A stretch of DNA of 64,000 nt from DATCJY01 sp036562565 (lineage in GTDB: Bacteria; Bacteroidota; Bacteroidia; Flavobacteriales_D; Sanyastnellaceae). The notes below the pieces were generated by a model. That model was not told where the DNA came from, ran no database searches, and saw only the letters and a list, made by a program, of their open reading frames with translations. Of this stretch, positions 24,692 to 32,710 are shown piece after piece (the stretch's first letter is position 1; each line of letters starts with the position of its first letter). The DNA is taken from contig DATCJY010000066.1 in assembly GCA_036562565.1 (NCBI GenBank), positions 1 through 64,000 of the forward strand, given 5' to 3'. A program made the position numbers and the translations under genes.

Positions 24692-27613
24692 TCAGTTCAA
24701 TTCATCCTTGAGGAATTTTCCGGTCCAGGAATTTTTGACTTTTACAATTTCTTCAGGAGTTCCTTCAGCCACAATAGTTCCTCCACCTTTGCCTCCCTCC
24801 GGGCCAACATCTATAATATGGTCTGCTACTTTAATGACATCCATGTTATGCTCGATAACCAAGACCGTGTTACCTCTGTCCACCAGACGGTTCAGCACAT
24901 TGATGAGCATCTGAACATCTTGAAAGTGCAATCCCGTTGTCGGTTCATCTAAGATATAAATTGTATTTCCTGTATCGCGCTTACCAAGTTCGGTTGAGAG
25001 TTTGACACGCTGTGCTTCACCTCCACTCAGGGTGGTACTGTGTTGTCCCAAGGTAATATAACCCAATCCCACATCCTGAAGCGTCTTCACTACGTTTCGG
25101 ATTTTCGGCATGTTTTCAAAAAACTCTACCGCTTGGTCAACTGTCATGTCCAACACATCACTGATGCTTTTCCCCTTGTAGCGAATCTCCAATGTTTCGC
25201 GGTTATACCGCTTGCCGTTGCAGGCTTCACAAGGCACCATCACATCGGGTAGGAAATTCATTTCAATGGTTTTTACACCGGCCCCTTTACATGTTTCACA
25301 TCGTCCGCCACTTACATTGAAGCTGAACCTTCCAGGTTGATAGCCGCGCACTTTTGATTCAGGAGAGTTAGCAAACAAATTCCGGATTTCCGTGAAAATT
25401 CCTGTATAGGTACTTGGATTGCTTCGCGGTGTGCGACCAATTGGGCTTTGGTCAATCTCTATGACTTTATCCAAATTCTCAAGACCTTTTATTTTCTTAT
25501 AAGGCAAAGGTTTCTTCACTCCATTGTAGAAGTGGGCATTGAGTATTGGATACAAGGTATGCTCTATCAACGATGATTTACCGCTACCACTAACCCCCGT
25601 CACACATACAAATTTTCCAAGTGGTATTTTTAGCGTCACATTCTTGAGGTTGTGACCGGTAGCACCTTCCAGCTCAAGAAACTTTTTGTTTCCTTTTCTT
25701 CTCTCCTTCGGAACTTCTATTTTCAATTCACCACGCAAGTATTGCGCAGTGATGCTTTCACCTTTGATCAAGTTCTTAGGATTTCCCTGAGCAATCACAC
25801 GTCCACCATGAACTCCGGCTCCTGGGCCGATATCAATCAGGTGGTCGCTTTCCAGCATCATGTCCTTGTCGTGCTCAACAACCAAGACGCTATTACCTCC
25901 ATCGCGCAACGCTTTGAGCGATGCAATCAATCGATGGTTATCTCGCTGATGCAATCCGATGCTCGGCTCATCCAGTATGTACAAGACCCCAACAAGCTGC
26001 GAACCAATTTGCGTGGCAAGACGAATTCGCTGCGCTTCTCCTCCACTCAATGTGCGCGCACTGCGGTTAAGTGTGAGATAATCCAAACCAACATCCACCA
26101 AGAAACGCAATCGGCTGCGTATTTCCTTCAACGGTTCGGAAGCAATTGCCGCTTGTCGTTCTGTCATTTTGGACTCAATATTGTCCATCCATTGAATGAG
26201 TTCATGCAGTCCGGATGAAGCAAGTTCGTAGATATTCTTTCCATCGATCTTGAAGTAGAGTGCTTCCTTCTTTAGGCGCGCACCATTACATTCAGGACAT
26301 GGCACTTTGTTCATGAAGCTATCTACCCAGCGCTTCACACCGGGAGCAACTGTATCATCATCCAATTGTTTCTCGATAAAGGAAATGATGCCTTCAAAGC
26401 GTGCACGATGCGTATAGCCTGTGCTGCTCTTAGCTTCAAACATTTCATCAGAGCCGTAGAGCAAGACGTTGATGACTTCTTCATCCACATCTTCCACTGC
26501 GGTGTTCAAATCATAACCGTACTTCTTCAGCACCGATTCTACCAATGAGAAGGTCCAGTTATTCTTGGCTTCACCCAGCGGAGCAATGCCGCCCTTTTTA
26601 ATTGTCTTCTTAGGATCCGGAATGATCTTTTTCAAATCCACTTCGGCCACTTCACCTAGGCCATTGCAATGAGGACAAGCGCCATAAGGCGAGTTGAACG
26701 AGAACAAATTCGGCTCCGGTTCAGGATAAGAGATCCCACTGGTGGGACACATCAAATGGCGACTGAAGTGGCGCACAGAATCGTTAGGATGGTCCGCGCT
26801 TTTTTTCTTCTTCGACTTTGATTCTGTTGAAGGCGCATTGTGCAATTGCACCATCAAACTTCCTTTGCCCAAGCGCAATGCTGTATTGACTGTCTGGCGC
26901 AAGCGTTCAAGGTCTTTGTTGGAAGCCGGCTCCTCGCCTTTCTTCTTCTTCGCAGTAGTGGGCATTTCTTCCGGTATGGCCAATCGATCCACCACTACTT
27001 CTATATCGTGTATCTTATATCGATCGAGTTTGTATCCTTTGGTGAGCTCAACAATTTCACCATCTACGCGTGCGCGCAAGTAGCCTTGTTTCATGATTTG
27101 TTCAAAGAGCTCGCGGTAATGCCCTTTGCGGCCCTTCACCAATGGAGCAAGGACAATGATTTTTTTGCCCGCATATTCATTCATGATGCGCTGAACGATT
27201 TGATCATCGGAATACCGCACCATCAACTCACCGGATACGTGGCTATATGCATCGGAGGCACGGGCAAACAACAAGCGCATGAAATCATAAATCTCCGTGA
27301 TGGTTCCAACGGTAGAGCGCGGATTCTTACTCACTGTTTTTTGCTCAATGGAAATAACAGGAGACAATCCGTTGATTTTATCTACATCGGGACGCTCCAG
27401 CTGACCTAAAAACTGACGTGCATAGGCATTGAATGTCTCAATGTACCTGCGCTGACCTTCGGCATAAATCGTATCAAATGCAAGCGATGACTTACCGCTG
27501 CCACTCAAACCTGTAATGACAACAAGTTGATTGCGCGGAATAGTGACATCTATGTTTTTGAGATTGTGCTCGCGAGCACCAATGACTTCGATTACTTCCT
27601 CTTCCAATTGCAT
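24692..27613 (-). CDS. uvrA: Excinuclease ABC subunit A
   Basis: This 973-residue protein is the DNA-damage sensor of nucleotide excision repair and works with UvrB and UvrC. It has two ABC ATPase halves. The first has Walker A GLSGSGKSSLAF and a zinc module (CPTSGISYPEPEPNLFSFNSPYGACPHCNG type, split here). The second has Walker A GVSGSGKSSLIEH, zinc-binding CETCKGAGV and CEACNGKRY, and the signature LSGGEAQRVKLSTEL. ABC signatures LSGGEAQRIRL and LSGGEAQRVKL are both intact. It starts MQLEEEVIEVIGAREHNLKN, a typical UvrA opening. The 127-bp gap upstream from the HAD gene has no clear terminator. Confidence 0.97.
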   Translation of the reverse strand: MQLEEEVIEVIGAREHNLKNIDVTIPRNQLVVITGLSGSGKSSLAFDTIYAEGQRRYIETFNAYARQFLGQLERPDVDKINGLSPVISIEQKTVSKNPRSTVGTITEIYDFMRLLFARASDAYSHVSGELMVRYSDDQIVQRIMNEYAGKKIIVLAPLVKGRKGHYRELFEQIMKQGYLRARVDGEIVELTKGYKLDRYKIHDIEVVVDRLAIPEEMPTTAKKKKGEEPASNKDLERLRQTVNTALRLGKGSLMVQLHNAPSTESKSKKKKSADHPNDSVRHFSRHLMCPTSGISYPEPEPNLFSFNSPYGACPHCNGLGEVAEVDLKKIIPDPKKTIKKGGIAPLGEAKNNWTFSLVESVLKKYGYDLNTAVEDVDEEVINVLLYGSDEMFEAKSSTGYTHRARFEGIISFIEKQLDDDTVAPGVKRWVDSFMNKVPCPECNGARLKKEALYFKIDGKNIYELASSGLHELIQWMDNIESKMTERQAAIASEPLKEIRSRLRFLVDVGLDYLTLNRSARTLSGGEAQRIRLATQIGSQLVGVLYILDEPSIGLHQRDNHRLIASLKALRDGGNSVLVVEHDKDMMLESDHLIDIGPGAGVHGGRVIAQGNPKNLIKGESITAQYLRGELKIEVPKERRKGNKKFLELEGATGHNLKNVTLKIPLGKFVCVTGVSGSGKSSLIEHTLYPILNAHFYNGVKKPLPYKKIKGLENLDKVIEIDQSPIGRTPRSNPSTYTGIFTEIRNLFANSPESKVRGYQPGRFSFNVSGGRCETCKGAGVKTIEMNFLPDVMVPCEACNGKRYNRETLEIRYKGKSISDVLDMTVDQAVEFFENMPKIRNVVKTLQDVGLGYITLGQHSTTLSGGEAQRVKLSTELGKRDTGNTIYILDEPTTGLHFQDVQMLINVLNRLVDRGNTVLVIEHNMDVIKVADHIIDVGPEGGKGGGTIVAEGTPEEIVKVKNSWTGKFLKDELN

Positions 27614-27740
27614 AAGGCTTCAAAGATGGCAAGGGCATTGTCAATCTGAAAAGCGTTTTTTGAACTTTTGGAAGCATGTGAGCTGTGATTTTGTCAATAA
27701 ATAACTTTCGGAGAAATGGCACTTTGTTTTTGGCCTGTGG

Positions 27741-28397
27741 TTAAGACTTCAGGAGAAGTGCCATCACCGTAGGGAAGGTCATTCCTTCTAATCCCGGAAT
27801 CACCACGTGTGCTTCCTTGAGTACCTCCGGGTCACCAATTCCTATACAATGGAAACCTCCATCCATAGCTGCTTTCACGCCACTTTGTGCGTCTTCAAAA
27901 ACGATAATCTCTTTTGGGGAAAGGTTCAACTCACGGGCACCTCTGAGAAAGACTTCGGGATTTGGTTTGGAGACCGTCACTTTATTGCCATCAATGATGG
28001 TGTCAAACAAATCGATGATTTCGAGCTTTTCGAGAATAAGCATCGCGTTTTTGGAGGATGAGCCAAGGCCGATTTTTATACCGTTTTTTTTTAGTTCTTG
28101 CAGAAAAACGTGCACCCCCGGCAGCATTTCGGCCGGTGTCACCGTGGCGACATATTCCAGGTACCAATCATTCTTTAGCCTCATGAGCTCTTCCTTTCGT
28201 TCCTGAGGTAAAGTGAGATTTCCCCAAGAAAGAATTCTATCCAATGAGTCTGCACGGCTTACACCTTTGAGCTGCTCATTTTGTTCTTCGGTGAAGGGTA
28301 CGCCCAACGAATCAGCCAAGCGCTGCCAAGCAAGAAAATGGAATTTCGCGGTATCCACAATGACACCGTCCATATCAAACAAACAAGCTTTAATCAT
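27741..28397 (-). CDS. HAD hydrolase, beta-phosphoglucomutase type
   Basis: This 218-residue HAD-superfamily enzyme has motif I FDMDGVIVDTAKFHF (nucleophile and acid Asp pair), motif II GLGSSSKNA, a Lys in KVTVSKPNPEVF, and motif IV VFEDAQSGVKAAMDGGF. The small cap follows the first motif. The sequence around the cap (TPAEMLPGVHVFL) is that of the beta-phosphoglucomutase/phosphatase group, which converts beta-glucose 1-phosphate to glucose 6-phosphate or dephosphorylates sugar phosphates. Its start overlaps the mgsA-like stop by 4 nt (ATGA-type), so it is in the same operon. The sugar substrate is inferred from context. Confidence 0.88.
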   Translation of the reverse strand: MIKACLFDMDGVIVDTAKFHFLAWQRLADSLGVPFTEEQNEQLKGVSRADSLDRILSWGNLTLPQERKEELMRLKNDWYLEYVATVTPAEMLPGVHVFLQELKKNGIKIGLGSSSKNAMLILEKLEIIDLFDTIIDGNKVTVSKPNPEVFLRGARELNLSPKEIIVFEDAQSGVKAAMDGGFHCIGIGDPEVLKEAHVVIPGLEGMTFPTVMALLLKS

Positions 28398-28798
28398 GCA
28401 TTGTTTCTTTTAGATGCCTCCATGCGAATGAGGCCAACAATCAACAATTCAGCGCTGGCCGGATTGGATGCCAACGGAATATTTTGCTTGATACAAGCCT
28501 TGACGAGTTGCACAATATCGTGCTCTTGTTCATGGTCAATTTCCGGATCGCGGAAGAAGATAACCAGCGATATTTCTCCTTTGTTGACGCGCTCGGTGAG
28601 TTCTCTAAAGCCGCCATCACGGCCGCGACTCACGGCTTCGATGTCCACCTTCATTCGCTCTGCTTGCAGCAGTTCAGCGGTGTGGCCTGTTGCCACCAAT
28701 TTTCTCCCCCACAACCAGTCAGCGCGCTCCTTCAGGAAGGCAACCAGTTGCGGTTTCATCTTATCATGTGCGATAACGCATATCTTTTGTTCCATCAT
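28394..28798 (-). CDS. Methylglyoxal synthase-like protein, catalytic Asp not conserved
   Basis: This 134-residue protein is related to MgsA, which converts dihydroxyacetone phosphate to methylglyoxal. The family opening ICVIAHDKMKPQLVAFL (His10, Asp11), LVATGHTAEL, and VIFFRDPEIDHEQEHD are recognisable, as is the end NIPLASNPASAELLIVG. However, the usual SGPxGGDxQ loop is replaced by SRGRDGGFREL. The residue matching the catalytic Asp (D71 in E. coli) is Phe. The His in the DPHD-type segment is also shifted (E-Q-E-H-D). It may therefore be a phosphate- or DHAP-sensing protein rather than an enzyme. It lies between a BadF-type kinase (13 nt upstream) and the HAD gene. Confidence 0.75.
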   Translation of the reverse strand: MMEQKICVIAHDKMKPQLVAFLKERADWLWGRKLVATGHTAELLQAERMKVDIEAVSRGRDGGFRELTERVNKGEISLVIFFRDPEIDHEQEHDIVQLVKACIKQNIPLASNPASAELLIVGLIRMEASKRNNA

Positions 28799-28811
28799 TC
28801 TCCGGTGTGAT

Positions 28812-29675
28812 TTATGCCAATGTAGGCAACTTATAACGTATATGATATTCTACCAACCCGTCTAATGGTCTGCGAATCACATTGCCCAACTTCCAACCAT
28901 CTTCTTGAGCCACACGCTGCAACACATCCTGAAAAATGTGCCCAACACTGCCTATGAAATGAACCGGCACTTGGCTATAGTTCCTAAAGCACCGAATGTG
29001 GATGCTTGAGAAGTGCTTCATGCCTTTGTAAATCCATTCACGTACATGCGGATGGCGGTAATGCTCCCCCACGAATTGCATAAAGCCGGCAAGGTAAACA
29101 TTCGCATTTGGTTGCTGGTAGATACGCATCAGAATAGCATCCTTATCCGGATTGTATTTGGCAATAAATGCTTCCCTCAAATCATCGGGTAGCTTTTTGT
29201 AGAAATATTCTTGCAGTAATATTTTTCCGTACCAACTGCCACTGGATTCATCACCGAGGATATAGGCTAGCGAGGGTACCTCTTCATAGATTTCTTGACC
29301 ATCGAAATAACATGAATTGGAACCGGTACCCAAAATGCAAGTAATACCGGGACGTCCGTCATAAGTGGACATGGCTGCTCCAAGCAAATCGTGGTCGACA
29401 ATAATTTCTGCCTCGGTAAAAACACGTTGCAAACCGCGCTGCATGCGTGCGCATAAATCTGGAGTACTGCTACCGGCACCATAGAAAAAGATATGCGTAA
29501 TCTGAGAGGCTATTGCCATGATGGATGCACTATCTTTCAATGCCTTTTCTACCACTTCTTCATTGTGGAAGTAAGGGTTCAATCCCATGGTGTTGAAGTT
29601 ATCGATTCGCTTACCTGACTTGTCAATCAGCGCCCAATCGCATTTGGTAGAACCACTGTCCGCTATTAAAATCAT
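28812..29675 (-). CDS. BadF/BcrA-type sugar kinase (N-acetylglucosamine kinase-like)
   Basis: This protein of about 287 residues has the ASKHA ATPase fold. It starts MILIADSGSTKCDWALID, which holds the phosphate-1 motif, then THIFFYGAGSS, CILGTGSNSC (phosphate-2), ILGDESSGSWYGK and a C-terminal VHFIGSVGHIF (adenosine). It closely matches the BadF/BadG/BcrA/BcrD group in which GlcNAc and glucosamine kinases fall. I chose ATG 29675 because it gives this standard opening; the frame extends to 29747 but overlaps the gap gene. It sits in the sugar operon between gap and the mgsA-like gene. Substrate is inferred; murein-recycling GlcNAc would fit. Confidence 0.85.
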   Translation of the reverse strand: MILIADSGSTKCDWALIDKSGKRIDNFNTMGLNPYFHNEEVVEKALKDSASIMAIASQITHIFFYGAGSSTPDLCARMQRGLQRVFTEAEIIVDHDLLGAAMSTYDGRPGITCILGTGSNSCYFDGQEIYEEVPSLAYILGDESSGSWYGKILLQEYFYKKLPDDLREAFIAKYNPDKDAILMRIYQQPNANVYLAGFMQFVGEHYRHPHVREWIYKGMKHFSSIHIRCFRNYSQVPVHFIGSVGHIFQDVLQRVAQEDGWKLGNVIRRPLDGLVEYHIRYKLPTLA

Positions 29676-29722
29676 AATTCGTTCTTCAAAAAATTGTACT
29701 GCAACTAAGCAGAGTGTTTGAT

Positions 29723-30706
29723 TTACACCTTTGCAACGAGGTCGCAAACTCGTTCAGAATATCCCGCCTCGTTGTCATACCAACCCATTATTTTCACCAT
29801 GTTGCCGTTAACAGAAGTGAGCGCAGCATCGAAGATGCATGAATGAAGATTGCCAACGATATCGGATGATACCACAGGATCGGTACAATACTCGATGATG
29901 CCTTTCATATAGGTCTCTGAGGCTACCTTCAATGCTTGGTTAACCTCATCTTTGGTTACTTCTCTTTTTAAAATCGCCACCAAATCCGTAAGGGAGCCAT
30001 CAGGTGTTGGTACGCGAACCGCTACACCATCAAGCTTACCCTTGAGCTCGGGGAGTACCAAGCCAACTGCTTTTGCAGCTCCTGTAGAAGTGGGCACGAT
30101 GTTCATCGCAGCTGCTCTTGCTCTGCGCAAATCTTTGTGTGGTGCGTCTTGCAAGCGTTGGTCAGCTGTATAGGAGTGCACTGTAGTGATGTAACCTTTT
30201 TCAATACCGAATACTTTATGGAGCACCTTGGCCATGGGTGCAAGACAGTTGGTCGTGCACGATGCATTGCTCAAAATTTGATCTTCTGCCGTGATGCTTT
30301 CATCATTTACTCCGAGAACAACGGTCTTCACATCATCCTTTGCAGGTGCAGAAATAATGACCTTCTTCGCTCCTGCTGCGATGTGCTTTCCTGCTCCTTC
30401 TTTATCAGTAAATATTCCGGTAGATTCAATCACCACGTCAATACCCAATTCTTTCCATGGAAGATTAGCCGGATCTTTTTGAGCAAAAACCTTAATACTT
30501 TGTCCATTCACAACAAGTGCATCATTTGCAACTTCAACTTGCTGCCCGAATTTTCCATGCACAGTGTCATACTTCAGAAGATGAGCCAGTGTAGGTACAT
30601 CTGTCAAGTCATTGATTGCTACAACACGAATGTCAGTTCGTTTGATAAGACTCCTGAAGCACATACGGCCAATTCTTCCAAAGCCGTTGATTGCAATGTT
30701 TTTCAT
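29723..30706 (-). CDS. gap: Glyceraldehyde-3-phosphate dehydrogenase
   Basis: This 327-residue glycolytic enzyme oxidises glyceraldehyde 3-phosphate with NAD+ and phosphate. The NAD fold opens INGFGRIGRMCFRSL, with VAINDLTD, and the catalytic Cys is in SNASCTTNCLAPMAK. The substrate loop VHSYTADQRLQDAPHKDLRR and the C-terminal YDNEAGYSERVCDL are intact. It follows pfkA (81 nt apart) on the minus strand and is probably in the same operon. In the 81-nt gap lies a perfect 8-bp inverted repeat (30725-30745). The enzyme shows the Asp typical of NAD preference (INDLTD). Confidence 0.97.
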   Translation of the reverse strand: MKNIAINGFGRIGRMCFRSLIKRTDIRVVAINDLTDVPTLAHLLKYDTVHGKFGQQVEVANDALVVNGQSIKVFAQKDPANLPWKELGIDVVIESTGIFTDKEGAGKHIAAGAKKVIISAPAKDDVKTVVLGVNDESITAEDQILSNASCTTNCLAPMAKVLHKVFGIEKGYITTVHSYTADQRLQDAPHKDLRRARAAAMNIVPTSTGAAKAVGLVLPELKGKLDGVAVRVPTPDGSLTDLVAILKREVTKDEVNQALKVASETYMKGIIEYCTDPVVSSDIVGNLHSCIFDAALTSVNGNMVKIMGWYDNEAGYSERVCDLVAKV

Positions 30707-30724
30707 ATTAAAGTAGTTGTTTAG

Positions 30725-30745
30725 TATGCGGACGAATTCCGCATA
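30725..30745 (-). promoter_or_regulatory. Inverted repeat upstream of gap
   Basis: TATGCGGA and TCCGCATA pair perfectly around CGAAT. The repeat lies 18 nt before the gap ATG and has no T-tract on either side. It could be an operator, a leader hairpin or a site of attenuation. It differs from the Nudix-type palindrome at 31879. Confidence 0.5.
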
Positions 30746-30787
30746 AGTTTATACTTGTTGATTTTCGTTCAAAGTTTTAGAAACACA

Positions 30788-31771
30788 TCAAATGGACAGG
30801 ATGCGGCCGATGCGCAATTCATCTCTGTTCGGAGTGTTTCTTCTGGTGACGGCTTCCATGAGCGGTGTGTATGTTTCACGGTCATTCATGATGCCTATCA
30901 TCACATCTTTTCTTCCTTCCAATAAGCCTTCTACAGCTGCTACGCCCATGCGCGATGCCAGCACGCGATCATAACATGACGGACTTCCTCCACGCTGCAA
31001 ATGCCCGAGAACCGAAACACGCGTTTCGTATTCGGTGTATTGCTCGGCAACCTTTCTGGCTATTTCATAAGCACCACCACTCTTGCTGCCTTCAGCCACA
31101 ATCACAATGGAACTCGATTTTCCACTTTCTTCACTTGCACGCAGGGTAGCAATGAGATCGTCTATGCTCATCTCATCTTCAGGAAGGACTATGGCTATCG
31201 CACCTGTAGCTATACCGGATTTCAAAGCGATAAACCCGCTGTGACGTCCCATCACTTCAACGAAGAAGATGCGATTATGCGATGTGGCCGTATCACGGAT
31301 CTTATCCACCGCATCCACAACGGTATTGGTTGCTGTATCGAAACCGATGCAGTGATCGGTACCATAGATATCGTTATCTATTGAGCCCGGAATGCCGATG
31401 ACCGGCACACCAAACTCCTCATAAAATTGGTGCGCTCCGGTGAAGGTGCCATCTCCTCCAATACAAACAAGAGCATCAATCCCTTCTTTCTTGAGATTAT
31501 CATAAGCCTTTTGGCGACCTTCCTTCGTCATGAACTCCTTGCTGCGCGAGCTTTTCAGAATGGTTCCTCCTCTTCCAAGGATTTTGGCCACTGACCGCTC
31601 ATTCAGTTTTTTAAAATCTCCATCTATCATTCCCTGATATCCTTGGAAGATACCTTCGCATTCTATTTTGCGGTAAACGCATGTGCGCACCACGGCACGG
31701 ATGGCCGCATTCATTCCCGGTGCATCGCCACCGCTTGTAAATACTCCTATTCTCTTAATTGAATTTCCCAT
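30788..31771 (-). CDS. pfkA: ATP-dependent 6-phosphofructokinase
   Basis: This 327-residue enzyme phosphorylates fructose 6-phosphate to the 1,6-bisphosphate. It has GVFTSGGDAPGMNAAIRAV (ATP loop), GRGGTILKSSR, IGGDGTF (the Gly-Gly-Asp-Gly signature of ATP-type enzymes), GIPGSIDNDI (catalytic Asp; usual T replaced by S), EVMGRHSGFIAL and LGHLQRGGSPS. It is the first gene of the sugar operon. Upstream, the 225-bp gap to the divergent Nudix regulator contains the long palindrome at 31879, and a single TTAGTGT-like half site close to the pfkA start (31783-31789). PPi dependence is unlikely because the GGDG motif is of the ATP type. Confidence 0.96.
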   Translation of the reverse strand: MGNSIKRIGVFTSGGDAPGMNAAIRAVVRTCVYRKIECEGIFQGYQGMIDGDFKKLNERSVAKILGRGGTILKSSRSKEFMTKEGRQKAYDNLKKEGIDALVCIGGDGTFTGAHQFYEEFGVPVIGIPGSIDNDIYGTDHCIGFDTATNTVVDAVDKIRDTATSHNRIFFVEVMGRHSGFIALKSGIATGAIAIVLPEDEMSIDDLIATLRASEESGKSSSIVIVAEGSKSGGAYEIARKVAEQYTEYETRVSVLGHLQRGGSPSCYDRVLASRMGVAAVEGLLEGRKDVMIGIMNDRETYTPLMEAVTRRNTPNRDELRIGRILSI

Positions 31772-31878
31772 ATAGGTCTCTTTTAGTGTGGTTTTACTGA
31801 AATAGCAAGTATAGTGTTGCCATCCTCAGCATTCCATTTCATCATCGTTATATAACGTGAAGAAGAAATGTACGCTGC

Positions 31879-31907
31879 TAACTTAGTGTATTTTTCACAC
31901 TAAGTTA
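31879..31907. promoter_or_regulatory. Palindromic operator candidate (Nudix regulator)
   Basis: TAACTTAGTGT and ACACTAAGTTA are perfect 11-bp arms around a 7-nt A/T-rich centre (ATTTTTC). The site lies between divergent pfkA and the Nudix regulator gene. The centre together with the last base of the left arm (TATTTTTC, 31889-31896) resembles a -7 box on the plus strand, so binding could block regulator transcription. The architecture fits operators of the NrtR/AraR-type Nudix regulators of this phylum. Confidence 0.7.
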
Positions 31908-31996
31908 CAAGTGTCATCATTTTTTTTGTTCTTTTACAGCTGCAAAAGCGGCTCTTTTTATTCAAACCAATGACCGCTGCATGAGGAAAGGAAATT

Positions 31997-32710
31997 ATGG
32001 CATCTAAAGATCCCGCACCAATAGACATTTCAGTTGATTGTGTAGTATTTGGTTTTGATGATAAAAAACTCAAGGTATTGCTCATCGAGCAAAAACAACC
32101 TGAGAGCGGACCACCGCTGAAGAACTTGCAGATGGCGCTACCGGGTGATTTGCTTAAAGCGAATGAGAGCTTCGACAAAGCGGCCAAGCGTGTATTGAAA
32201 GAATTGACTTCACTGGAAGGCATCTACCTCAAACAGTTCCATGCATTTGGCGATCCCAAGCGTGTGAAAGACCTCAAAGACCAAGAGTGGTTGCGCACCT
32301 TCAGAGCACACCCTGAAAGACGCGTAGTGACGATAGGTTATTACTCTTTGGTAAATCTTTATGACTATAAGCCTGTCGCATCCAGCTTTGCCGGTAAAAC
32401 CAAATGGGTGGACGTTTACAATATCCCGGAGCTGGCCTTCGACCACAACATCATTGTGAACCATGCTTTGGAAACATTCCGTCATGAACTCATAGCTGAC
32501 AATATAGGTTTTGAATTATTGCCGGATAAATTCACTCTGACGCAGCTTCAACATTTGCATGAGATTATTTTGAATAAAAAGCTCGACAAACGCAACTTCC
32601 GCAAGGTGGTACTCAAGATGGACAGCATCAAACCCTTGGATGAAAAGCAAAAAGGTGCCCCGCACAAGCCCGCACAATTGTTTAAATACCAAAAGAAGAA
32701 AACCAGCTGA
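31997..32710 (+). CDS. Nudix-type transcriptional regulator (NrtR/AraR-like)
   Basis: This 237-residue protein has a Nudix-like sensor domain (residues 1-150) followed by a winged helix (FELLPDKFTLTQLQHLHEIIL, then KLDKRNFRKVVL). The first part opens SVDCVVFGFDDKKLKVLLIE. The Nudix box is degenerate: in LPGDLLKANESFDKAAKRVL the REUxEE core is replaced, so hydrolysis is unlikely and the domain should sense a ligand, as in NrtR-type regulators that respond to NAD-related or sugar-related metabolites. It faces the pfkA operon across a perfect palindrome (31879). An AGGAAAGGAAA purine stretch precedes its ATG. Its stop overlaps the start of the CotH gene by one base (TGATG). Confidence 0.88.
   Translation: MASKDPAPIDISVDCVVFGFDDKKLKVLLIEQKQPESGPPLKNLQMALPGDLLKANESFDKAAKRVLKELTSLEGIYLKQFHAFGDPKRVKDLKDQEWLRTFRAHPERRVVTIGYYSLVNLYDYKPVASSFAGKTKWVDVYNIPELAFDHNIIVNHALETFRHELIADNIGFELLPDKFTLTQLQHLHEIILNKKLDKRNFRKVVLKMDSIKPLDEKQKGAPHKPAQLFKYQKKKTS

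Noticed and set aside
25652..26218. 188-codon open frame antisense to uvrA
   Set aside because: Same reason: it is a mirror of the UvrA coding sequence.
26840..27409. 189-codon open frame antisense to uvrA
   Set aside because: Shadow of a well-conserved gene, with no start context or family similarity.
31846..31857. Second palindrome CGTTATATAACG near the Nudix operator
   Set aside because: Only 12 bp and A/T-rich; it may be chance. Not claimed as an operator without a second copy.
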